Of a stretch of DNA of 64,000 nucleotides, positions 46,976 to 57,654 are shown piece by piece (position 1 is the stretch's first letter; every line of letters begins with the position of its first letter). Location: the NCBI GenBank assembly GCA_013423325.1, contig BLJB01000171.1, positions 34,974 through 98,973 of the forward strand. The letters run 5' to 3'. The position numbers were made by a program, and so were the translations under genes. Under the pieces are notes generated by a model. That model saw only the letters and a list, made by a program, of their open reading frames with translations, searched no databases and was not told the DNA's origin. The stretch comes from Usnea hakonensis. Taxonomy: Eukaryota; Ascomycota; Lecanoromycetes; Lecanorales; Parmeliaceae.

Positions 46976-47724
46976 ATGGCTGCCCGCCAACCGAGGTGAC
47001 TACACTTTGATTTTGCATTCCATATCTTCCCTCAAATGCCCCAATCAAGCCAAGAGCTAATTCCTACGGCCTACAGGTTCAATCAAAATGTCCTCATCGA
47101 TACCACGCCCATGCCCGACTCGGTGCCCAAGGTGGCTGAGATCGGCGCTTCTTCCGCCCCTTTACTTAGTGCCTCGTTCTTCATAGGAGCCAGATGCGGC
47201 GCCTATAATGATGATTATATGAAGTGCAAGACGGAGGCGTACGGGAAAGGGGAGATTGAGTGTATGAAGGAAGGGAGGAAGGTCACGAGATGTGCTGCTA
47301 GTGTGTGAGTTTGCTCTCTTGCAAGCTACGGTGGTTGAGGACAGGGACAATGCAAGGGTCGATGGACGGGTTGGGAAGTCTTGGAGAGACGAAGATTGCC
47401 TGGGAGCTGCGCTAATTTGCGTCAATGGCAGGCTGGATGACATCAATAAGAACTGTCTTGAGCATTTTCGGAAGCACTGGCAGTGCTTGGACAACAACAA
47501 TCAGCAGCTATGGCATTGTAGGAGACCAGAACAATTGCTCAATAGGTGTGTCTTCGACAAACTGGTAAGCGCTCTGTGTCTTATATAAAAAGCACGCTTA
47601 TCAGAACTTCGCCCAGAAACTCGAGAAAAAGATACCCGGAGCGCCAGATAACGAGATTCCTGTACATTTGCGAGAAAGGCAAATATTCTCACATAATCTC
47701 TCGAGCTTGCGTGGACCCGAGTAA
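46976..47724 (+). CDS. NDUFA8-type subunit of respiratory complex I
   Basis: Exons 46976-46995, 47077-47304, 47432-47564 and 47605-47724 give 166 residues. The start MAARQPRFNQNVLIDTTPMP is assembled from a 20-nt first exon and the second exon; an ATG at 47036 in the intron gives a spurious start. Twin cysteine motifs follow (RCGAYNDDYMKC, ECMKEGRKVTRC, NCLEHFRKHWQC, LWHCRRPEQLLNRC), typical of the CHCH-fold NDUFA8 (20.8-kDa subunit in Neurospora), which is imported and oxidised in the intermembrane space. The last exon is less conserved. Confidence 0.94.
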
Positions 47725-48326
47725 AGGTCACGTACGGGCATTCAGGAATCACAATGTATATATTTGACCTTTCATGCGTGTTCAAATGTAATGCAATGAA
47801 CTGATATGATGAATGCGAATTGCATCCGCATGGATGCGAAATTCTAGAGACAAAGGGCCCCGAGAGCGATATGGCCCGAATTACAAAACGCCTCGAAGCG
47901 ATAAATTAACACCCATTGAAGTCATTTCTTGGATACGCCGCTGCTCTTATGCCACAGACCTAAATAAGAAGCTCCTTTTTGAACATGAGATTCATGAAAC
48001 CGAGTGATCCACTAACGTAGCTCATTGCGTTGGAGAAAAAGGTATCGACCAACGCTAGAGCCGAGTCTGCTTGAATGTCCATCTGATATAAGTGTGGTTC
48101 ACCGCCGTCAGCTAGGCAATGAATAGAGAAGTGAGACTGTCTGCAACGCGTTGAAAATTCGTAAAGATCCATGTTAGATCTTTAACCCTTAGCTTCACGG
48201 ATATCAAATTGAGGGTTTTGAGTCCAAGGTCGGAGCCTTGGCAATATGCCCATCGTAGGGGGCGTTCACTGGGCTCCGCTTTTGCCAGTCTTTCTGATGT
48301 TACGATTGCGGAACGTTGCTCAGCGT
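47725..48326. other. Intergenic between convergent genes
   Basis: 3' flanks of NDUFA8 (+) and the Edc4-like gene (-). Nothing else recognised. Confidence 0.5.
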
Positions 48327-51300
48327 TTAATTAGCGAAAGACTTGAGCTCACGTCCTTGCCTTGCCAAAACGGCAATCTTGCGGAGAACGGGATTCTGAG
48401 GTTCCTCTTCAGCAGTGCGCATATATTCTCCTTCGAGACGTTGGATCAAGATGTCAAGAATTCTGCTGGCAACCTCATAGATTTCAGGGTCCTGAAATGT
48501 GTCAATAAATAAAGCGCAAGCAACACTAATGAAAACTTACTCGTGGATCGATTGAACGAAAAACCACCTCAAGCCAAGACAAGCGCTCCATGACATTTGT
48601 TGCTAACGAAGCAGTCACGGCTGCTCCAACGGAAAGTATCACCAAAGGTGACGCCTTTTCGAGATAATCTGGATTACAGCGTATGAATAGATTGTCAAAC
48701 AGAGCTACTTGTTGGTTCGATTGAAGCCACTGTAGAAAATGATTAGTCCCATTTTATTGCGATTCTAGACATTTCGGGACGTACCATAACAGTAGCTTCT
48801 TCAAGATGACCTTCTCGCATTGATGTTGCAATTGCCTCGAGCTCTACCTGTTCAGGCGAAATGTGCATTGATGCGGATTCACTGGGGGTTGGTGAAGGGT
48901 GACGAGCTAGATGCTGCCCTTCCTGGCTAGCCTGTTGTTGAAGCTTGAGGATCTCATGTTGGAAGTCCGTCTGCGCAGCTGCCATTGTCCTCACGGTTTC
49001 AGAGAGCCCACGGACTAAATCTGTGAGCTGATCGATCTTGATACTGTCATCGTGGCGTTTCATTTCCGCCTGTTGCAATTGCTCATGCACACGGCGTTCT
49101 GTCTCTCCACTGACATTCTGTGCAACTGTAACAGCAAGGTCCGTGAAGGTAGGCACAATGACACTGTGCAAAGTCGTCGTGAATTCGCGCTCCACATGCC
49201 CAGTCACCGTCTTTGTGACGTGCTCTGAAATCGAGCGGAGAAGACTTGGGCTTTGCATCGTCCGACTGATAACCTCTGATAAAGAAGACTTCATCGCACC
49301 TGGCATGGCCTCGTTGACATGCTTTACGACGATTTTCGTAAGGACGCTATTCATAGAAGCCGAGGTGACATCGGCAACTGACGGAACGACGGAGTCCTGG
49401 ATGTTCTTCTGAATGATGCGAGATAGCGACTTCTCCACGTTGTCACTTAGAGTACTTGATACTAGACGAAGTATCGCATCTTGCTTGGCTGCTCCAGCGG
49501 CATCTTGTACACGCTTGTCTTCCGCGAAACGTTTATACAGAGTCTCTAGCTCTCGCCGAAAAACTTTGTTGAATTCGTTAGAGACTCCAACTTCAATCTT
49601 TTTGAGCTCCTTATCGAGAAAATCGCCCGATATGCCCAGGCTGATTGATTCGCCGTTTGCCAATGGGCGTGTGGATTTGTCACCAGTCGAAGTGGGAGTG
49701 ATGTCAGGTGCTTCCTGGGAGGCGTCCTTCAGGGTGGAAGGTTGAGCCGTCTCTTTCGCAGTGCTCGGAGGAGGTTGAGGCACGGGAGTCGATGCTCGCT
49801 GAGCAGCATTGGCGTAAGACTCGGGCGTTGGGAATGGAGCCGCCGGGCGACTAGTTGTGTCGACAGCGCCAGTCCGCTTGCTCTTCTTCTTGTCGACCTT
49901 CTCAATAGTGTTGGGGGCAGTTTGTCCATCTTCTGTCATGGCACGTTCCGATTTCACGGCCTCCTTCGAAGGGGTTTTGACTTTTGTGGGAGAAGAAGTG
50001 GCTAGAGCGTCGCCATTGATTGAGGCTGATGACGGATCAGTTGCAGGAATCGCCGGCGGCTCGCGAAGATTCCTGACAACGATTTCTCCCGCTTTTTCCG
50101 CATCGATTGAGTCAAGTACTCGACTGTCACTGGACCAACCCAGGTCCTCCTTCTTAATACCAAGACAGGTGACACCTTTAGAGTGTATTACGTAAAGCTC
50201 GAACAGCAGTGGGTCTTCCTCATCTTCCACAGCTCTTGCAGGCTCACCCGAGGATGGTACCAGCTCGACATTCCGTAGCTGGCCCTTGCTGTCGAATGAG
50301 TATTCGCGCATCCCGCTCATGATAGCGGTAGCTTCTGCTTTTGGTAGGTTGGAGTCCTTGATAGCCAGACGTTGTACAAATTTAGCTTGCGACATGCTCG
50401 GCAGATTGTATTTCGGGGCGGATAAATGGATGAAATAGATGGAATTGCGGGTCGGATGACCAACAGTGATGATGCCTGAAGCTGGGTGATACGTGACGCT
50501 GCAGATTGCGTCCGTTTCCTTTTCGTGAGGGAAGCTAAGCTCTTGGACCGCTTTTCCCAAACAAAGATCCCAAAGCTGAAGCGTATGATTTTGCTTCATA
50601 CCGACAATGATATATCGAAGCGCTATTCCTTTCGTATAAGGGCGAAGCTTGTCCACAAAAAGGACCGAGGTTGGCCACGATTTTTCTGTTGAGTGCGCCG
50701 TGCTGAAGGATAGAATTGGGGATTTAACCTCGATAGCTGTAATCATCGATGCACCAACAATCGCTTCATCTGTCAATTCGCGGATGTCCCAGATTCTGAG
50801 CTTTCCAGCTTTGTCTAGAGTGACGATCGTGCTGTCATCCTCGCTGAAAGTAAAGTCCTTGCCCGCTTTACCAGTAGTGACCTTCAAATTGCGCTCGGCA
50901 AAGTACTTCTCCGTGTCTAGCACCGCTTCCTTGTTCACCAAAGAAGACTTCTGCGCATGTGCCGTGTGTATGATGTAAATCGATTTGCCGCGACCAATTG
51001 CGAAAAACTCTGGATGGCGACTACTCTTCTTGGCGCGCGTCTTCAGCTGACCACCGGCAGTGGAGTCGAGCTGGTTGAGGACTGGCGGAATGATTAAACC
51101 TTGCTTCTCCATATCATCTTGGATTAGCTCTTCTCCGGGTCTGGCTATGGTTGTCCAGTAGACAGTCCCGCTGACGCCAGTGGCAATTACGGTTTGGGTG
51201 CCTCGTAATGGGCTCCCTGGGTGAGCAGACGAAATGCCGATATTGAAAATGCGATCTTGGGTCTTCGAATAGATGAGGCTGGAGTTGCCATTGTCCTGCT

Positions 51301-52783
51301 GGATCACTCGTATGCCACCATTCTTGGGCACTCCATAAACAATGTACTCGTTCGTGGCGGTCCCTAAAGTTCGGTCCGCTTGATCGAATTCCTTCTTGAA
51401 TCGTGCAATGTTGACGACTGAATCTTCTCGAATCGGAAGAGTAGCAGGTTCCTTCTGAATAAGATCGATGGACACGAATGGCCGCATGGGGAACTGGTGA
51501 ACTTGGATAATGCGATCGGGATTTGCTTTACTTGCGTTTGCTTCACCCTCCGTACTCTCCCACTCGTCGGCGTGCTTGCCGTCTGCAGCTTCGTCAATTA
51601 CTTCTTTAACGGCTTCTGCCATTGAGGCTGGCATAGACATTTCCAATGCTCCCTGATTCTCAGATTTATCCAATTCTTTCTTGACCTCAACAGCGGCCTC
51701 ATGTACCAAGCCGTCCAATGTTACCCGCTGTACATCTTCGAGCTCTTCCTGTTTGACTTCTGCTTTGGACTCTTTCTCTCCAACCTTTTCCTCAGCTTTG
51801 GCCAAAGCGCTTTCGACTTGTCGATCAACTTGGCTCCCAACTTCATTCAGGGCTTGGGCGACCGTCTCAGCATCGTTACTAGGGGCACCAATGCCCATGA
51901 GGACTTCATTCTGACTACCGCCGTCATCAAGCGGTGAGGGGCTTGAGGTTTCAATGCTCTGCAAGACATCATTGGCTAATGGTGTAAGCTTTCGCCGCGA
52001 TGAGGCATGAATGGCTCCGGGAGACGATGATTTGATTTTGCGTTTGTGAACGTCGCCGTTAGGCGATATCCTAGGATTTATACTACGTGGCGAAGACGCC
52101 GCAAGATTTTCGAAGGGGTTGACGTAGGTGAAGACGGGTCCAGTCTTGCGCGAGGGCTCTGCTTTTGGTATATCTTGTGGCTCGAATGGCGTTGGTATAG
52201 CATTTTCATTGCTGCCGAAGAAACGTATCGGTGACTCGTTGCGTCCAGAGACGCTGCTCTTTGTGTCCAAGACCGACTGATGCCGATCTTCTAATGAGGA
52301 CCCTGCTAAGTCTTCAGAAAGTTGGTTCGTAGCGGCATCTGTAGAGTCGGACAATTTTTGCTGGTCAGCATCGGCTCGGGAGCTGGTCTGATTGAGAAGC
52401 CTCAACAAAGCATCTTGATGATTGACGGATGATGTGGCCGGGATCTTCTCCCGCTGCGTAGGCATAGCTGATTTGCTGCCTGTGAATGAGGCGACCAAAT
52501 CCGACGCCGATATCCCACGTCCGTGTACGCTGTGGGTACTTGCACTGCCATATTCTGGTTTTGGAGGTGCCGAAGATTGCAGGTGCGGCGAAGCTTGAGG
52601 GGAAGCTGAATCTGATCCAAATTTTAGTAGGTTGAGCAAGGGGTTGGTCATCTGCCCAGAGCTGGACTGAGTGCCCGGGTGGGCCGGTGTGCGCGAAGGC
52701 GTTGTCGTTCGGCTTGCATTGGCATCAACACCGGAGGCACGTGAGTGAGGCGGTGCAAAGGTGGATGAGAGGTTAGACGCCAT
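48327..52783 (-). CDS. Edc4/Pdc1-like mRNA decapping scaffold
   Basis: Exons about 52783-48785, 48729-48541 and 48491-48327 give about 1450 residues. The N-terminal about 430 residues are Ser/Pro-rich and disordered. A WD40-like propeller follows (for example EYIVYGVPKNGGIRVIQQD, DDSTIVTLDKAGKLRIWD, NHTLQLWDLCLGKAVQEL), then a Ser/Pro linker and a long helical C-terminus (LDKELKKIEVGVSNEFNKVF and LPV-type repeats ending LARQGRELKSFAN). This order matches metazoan Edc4/Ge-1 and S. pombe Pdc1, which scaffold Dcp1-Dcp2 in P-bodies. The frame stays open upstream to about 52968 after a T-rich CAG acceptor but has no ATG there, so a short 5' exon may exist; 52783 is the first in-frame ATG. Confidence 0.88.
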
Positions 52784-54000
52784 AATGTCTGTTTGGTGAG
52801 GCTTTTGGGACCGAGGAAGTGGATTTGGTGAAGTAGGGGTAGCTGTATTGGTTGCGGAATGCGATCGAGGAATTGCAGGCTGAGCCGAGCTTTGGTGAGG
52901 AGTTGTCTGCTGGCAGGGATTGGTGTTAGAGCTCGACAAGTTAGATGTAGGATTTGGGGCAGAGTTGGACCTGAAAAAAAGTTCAAGAAGATAAAGTTGT
53001 TACAGCCAAGGAGGTAGTAGACGGTAGGGTAAGAGGAAACATGAAGTGGTGTAGTGGTGGTCTGGTGGAAAGGAAGTAAATTTGAAGTTGCATGACGGTA
53101 GTGCAGTGGTACTGCACCAGTAAGATGTAAGGTAAGGTACCTAAACACCTAAAGTACTTTATTTCACCGAGTACCTTAGAGTACTAAAGTAATTTGCTTT
53201 TTACCAGCTCACATGCTCGATTATACCTTAGTTTACATTATTAAAGTAATTTATTTCCATTTGCCGCCTTACGGGGTAAAGTATAGCGAAGCGGTATCCA
53301 TCTTATTATACCTACTTAGGGAAAGTGGGCATGCAAGAAATTAATTCCCAGTGAAATCTCATAGACTCTTCAATGATTCATTATATGCGCCATATCACTT
53401 TTGCTTGGAGGACTGTTGGTGGTGTAGAGCCTGCTGGTCCCTCGAATTCCAGCGTGCAATTTACCCTCCTCTCGTCCTCGTCCTCGTCCTCGACCTGAAT
53501 CCTGACCACGCTGAGCCTTAACGTGGTCATTTAATAGGTAAGTAGAGTAAAGTACCATACTTTATATTGTAAAATTAATGCTTCGGATCTGGAGCTAAAA
53601 TGGCATTTTATTAGCATCTTTAGGTTTAGAATGCGGGTAGAATCTGGTGGCAATTTTAGGAATATTATGACATGAACCGAAAACGGCTTGTAGCATGCAT
53701 TGGTGCATAAAGTAAGCCACGAATTTGGCCTTGACCTTCGGCTCCGAGATATCTTTCTCATAGTCATTTCTTAATGCAGCCATCTTTCTGACACTAGTAC
53801 CTTGGCAACATACGTCGTATTTTCGAAATCACCAATAGTATAGGAGGTGCTGTATTTTTGGTGAGTGACTGCTAGGAGCCAAATTGTGTGGGGTAAGGTA
53901 AGGAGCGAGCTCGGTTATACATGCTGTTACTTACTCCCGCACCCCGGCATGAGCTTTTATTGACTCCCAGCCAATTTCCTGGAGAGAACTTTGTGAGCAT
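52784..54000. other. Intergenic, AT-rich, with simple repeats
   Basis: Contains the probable first exon and promoter of the Edc4-like gene, GTAAGGTAAGGTAC at 53128-53141, a GTCCTC hexamer run at about 53468-53493 and GGTAAGGTAAGG at 53892-53903. A 62-residue minus-strand frame (53783-53595) is unrecognised and not called. Confidence 0.45.
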
Positions 54001-54503
54001 CAAGTGAAATGCCTAGAAAACCCCGAAAAATAGATAGCTTCTCAAAGCTAAGCATCTCGCGGTGTATTGTCCTTCGACACCCCCGCTACGCCCCAGGTGA
54101 GGCGAGCCGGTTGATCGATCTCTTGGTGTCTGTGGAAAGCAGACGCTGTCCAAGAATTGTACCACGTCCAAGCATACGTGACTGTTCTACAACATTAAGA
54201 GGCCCAAAAGCGGGAAGACCCCAGCCAAGTTTCATGCATTCAAATTCCATCTTTTGGCCACTCATTTTGATAGGACTGAAATCTACAAAGTCTTCCAATT
54301 CATTGTTTCGTTATTCCTACCTAATCCAAGAGGTAGTGCCACGCATCGACACAGTATCCGCATGCAAGAAATCGGAAAAAGGAAGTGAAGCGGTGTAGTT
54401 GCTGCACCCTTGTGCGTAAAGCAAGCAAAAAGGGGAGGACAGGGGGAAAATGGAACTAGTACAACCAAAATCCTCCGACCTACTCTGCACTGCAATAGCA
54501 TCT

Positions 54504-56745
54504 CTAGTCCCATGAACTCTTTCCCGCCACCGCTTCTTCCCCTTTTTCGGTCCTGCACGATTTGCCACGAAGATGGAAGTTAAAGAGCATGGAATTTGCA
54601 CTCGATGCTTGACACAGTACATTGCCACCCCGCCGTAGTTCAACGGTAATACTGAAGTTCATCGTATTGGGGTTGTATGAGTCTCTAGGGGTTTGAGGGA
54701 AAAGGTAGCATTGGCCAATGCTAGCCAAATGGGCTGAGGCCTGTCCGGCGCCCACGTCAGTGCTGGTAACCTCTTGAACGCAGCAAGCGTAGGCAGAAGC
54801 AACTTTGGAGAACCCCGCGATTCCGAAATTACTCAGAAGAGAAAGCTCCTGGAGGGTATTAATGGGGTGTTTGGCAGCTTCGGTTGTGAACAGCAGGCTG
54901 TTTGGTCAGCCTACACATAAGTGGTTGCTTGTGCCGCTTATGCTGGTGAAGCCTTGGCGGACGGTCCTTGTACTTGGAGACACTGGCGCCGGCGGTTTGA
55001 TACACGAACGGTTTCAAATTCACACACTACCAGCGAGGCTTGACACCTTGATAGTTGTAGAGATTGTCTCGGTTTCACTCGCAGGGGAGGAAGGAACACT
55101 GGAAGTAATTGGTGATTTCGGTCGTAGAGGTAGTATCTGTGATTGGCACTAGTGCAGCGGTACTTGCGGGCGCTGTACGGCCTTTATTTCCATGAGATTA
55201 GTGAAGACTAAACCGTGCTGTGGCACACAAATCAGTGAAAGACGAACGAGGGATCTTCTTTTCGAGAAGATAACATACTGCCGATGGAAGGATAAAGCTA
55301 GAAAACGGAAAATGGTTGGACCAGCTGGTCACCGCAGCAGGAGCGCTCAAATGACGGACTTTAGGGCTACGACTTCCAAATAAGTGCTTCTTGTTCGTGG
55401 AGTAGTCGTTTTAAGATTCTGGATCCTGTGCACTGGAGTGGCATGACTAGTGGCTACTGGTACCAAAGTCCTTGTTGTATTGGTTAATACTGGAACACTT
55501 GATTTTGGCGAGGTTGTAACTGTGCCATTTATCAAAAGAGCAAAGACGAGGGTCGTAGCTGAGAGACTTTATCGGTGTCCGTGCTTGCATGAATCGTCGT
55601 TGTGACTTAAATTGAGCGGAAGTCAATGTTGTCATTGTGTTCAGCGAAGTGAAGGTGGCAGAAGAAGTATAGATACTAGATTGAACGCTTTCCACAGCAG
55701 AGTCTCTCAGAATACTATTAGTAGGAATCGGAACAACAGAAATTTTCCCGAGCGTAGTATTACAAATGATGACGGAGTGGAGGAAAGGATGGCTAGCCAT
55801 TGGGTCTCAGGTATGGTTGCCACTGCAGCAAGTAGCACTCCGGACTACCGCATAGCAATCAACGGCGACTGAGAATAGACGATGAATTGTTGAGCCGGAG
55901 ACGTGGATCAAACGAAAGCTGTTGTATCACAATGAAGTGACTAGCAAAGAGTGCTCTCATTACAATTCTATACTGTAAAAAGTATGACACCATTCTGTAT
56001 CCATGGGCCAGCATCATCAAGATGTTGAGCGTTCCTCATTCTTTCCAAAAATTAAGAGTCCGGCTAGCAGCAATGGAACGCCCCAGTCAGCGGTCAAAAG
56101 AAAAACCAGACAGCATGGGACAGGGTTCAAGACTCTTGAAGAAGGGGAAATGGTAACCCAAAAGAGGATTTGATCATGGAGAAATAGCTGAGCATCGGCA
56201 TTGGAGAGAGCATCTCCTGTTGCTGGTGACGAGAAATGCCTGCGGCCTACTTCGTATACCATTTCTCCGAGGAAATGGATAGTTCAGAGATTCCGCCCTC
56301 GGTTCTGACATAGACAGCATTAGCCACGGAAGCAACCTACTATGCCGCCTACTCAAATTCGATGGGGATCCCAACTGTTACGGCGACTGCAACGCCCCCT
56401 TGTACGACTGCTGCGTTGCTTGAATTACAGACCTAAACTGCGGTTCGTCGGTCGACGACGATAGGCTCTGCGGAATTTCTATCCAAGCAGCACCTGCGCA
56501 AAAGCAAGTACTTTTGCTGGATACAATCTTGGCGGCCAGATAGCGGGTATATCGCCTGTGCCGGGTTTCAAGGTATCGGATGGGAGATTGTGGACAGGGG
56601 AATCCTCATGATAGGATCTGGTCACTCGTTTGATCTCGCCAACTGATATAGACGAAACAACGGGTCTGTCGTGCATATCTTGTTCAACAATTGGATAAAA
56701 ATTTGTGTTCATACAGGCGGCGGTAGCTGCAATCCTACTAAGCAA
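54504..56745 (-). pseudogene. Probable broken minus-strand coding relic(s)
   Basis: Several minus-strand segments look coding but are in different frames with stops between them. 55800-55450 is Ser/Thr-rich (SSIYTSSATFTSLNTMTTLT), then a frame change to NGTVTTSPKSSVPVLTNTT. Further down 54910-54504 reads LLSNFGIAGFSKVASAYACC and onward to VTSTDVGAGQASAHLASIGQ, with a TGA where TGG is plausible just upstream. 56745-56479 is another unlinked segment. No single splice scheme joins them. I infer one or two decayed genes, perhaps a Ser/Thr-rich surface or secreted protein, next to the mutated transposon block. Unspliced real exons of an unknown gene cannot be ruled out. Confidence 0.35.
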
Positions 56746-57197
56746 ACATTGCTCATTTGCGGGTCTCTTTCGGTTTCCAATACGAGCTTTGCTTTCTCCG
56801 CCGCCTCATGAAGGCTCTCTCATCGTCGGCGATGGCATATATCCCGGTTTTTCCCTTAGTCGCAGGTTTAAACACTGATCAAGCATTGAATCAAAGAACC
56901 AGGAAAGTCAGTCATTTTCATTCCTAGCATTCTCGACCGAAACGATGTCGAGCCTTGATCGATGGGTAACGATTACAAAATCAGCCCAGCAGTCAAAGAT
57001 GTCTCAATTCTCTTTCATTGTGATACTAGATTGGTTCAGTCCTACTAACACAGAGGCCTTTTCCATGGTGAAGGCGCACAAGATACCCTAAACTCCATTC
57101 GGTAAAGTGCCATAATGGCAGCCGCTATAAGCCACCCAGGAAATGAGCAAGATAATTCCAGCAATTCAGAAGCATACTAAAGAAGTATTCAGAACCG

Positions 57198-57539
57198 TGT
57201 TATCAATTCCATTATATTATATTACTACTATATAAGAATTAGGTAGAAGTCTACTATATAATTACCTCGGTATAAACCGGAAGTTTGGAAGGAACTTCTT
57301 CCGAATACGGAAAGAACTTCCGTATATAGATATAGCTATTCTAGGCCTATACTATTCCCCCGTATCTCTCCTCCCCGAATAAAGCACTTTTAAAGGATTC
57401 TTATAATTAGTAATATTAATATAATAAAATCCTATTATATCCTCTATTCTATAGTATTCTATATTATATTATTTTCCTTATATCTCGGCTCCCTTCTACT
57501 CTTAGATCTATTTTTAAAAATCGGCTTCTTGTTATGACA
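57198..57539. mobile_element. Candidate solo LTR, C-to-T mutated
   Basis: The block starts TGTTATCAATTCC and ends CTTGTTATGACA, so it has the TG...CA ends of an LTR with imperfect inverted termini, is about 342 bp, and shows the same CpA/TpG depletion as the large element. Flanking pentamers (AACCG and CGATT) do not match, so no target-site duplication is seen. Confidence 0.45.
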
Positions 57540-57654
57540 CGATTTGTTCTCTGCGGAGAAGGCCGGATTATCGTTGTTCCGGGAGCACTCTTCATGCAAT
57601 TCGTAGCCATTCTCAATGAACAAGCAGTCAACCCACTACAGTCCCATTGTTTCG
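57540..57654. other. Unmutated island inside the mutated block
   Basis: About 115 bp of normal composition (many CA and TG dinucleotides) separates the solo LTR candidate from the large element. It is probably host sequence between two insertions. Confidence 0.5.

Noticed and set aside
53595..53783. 62-residue minus-strand frame with charged start
   Set aside because: No homology, no intron, AT-rich intergenic context; overlaps another frame of equal quality.
54805..55152. 115-codon plus-strand open frame
   Set aside because: The opposite strand carries the more protein-like segments; this appears to be their shadow.
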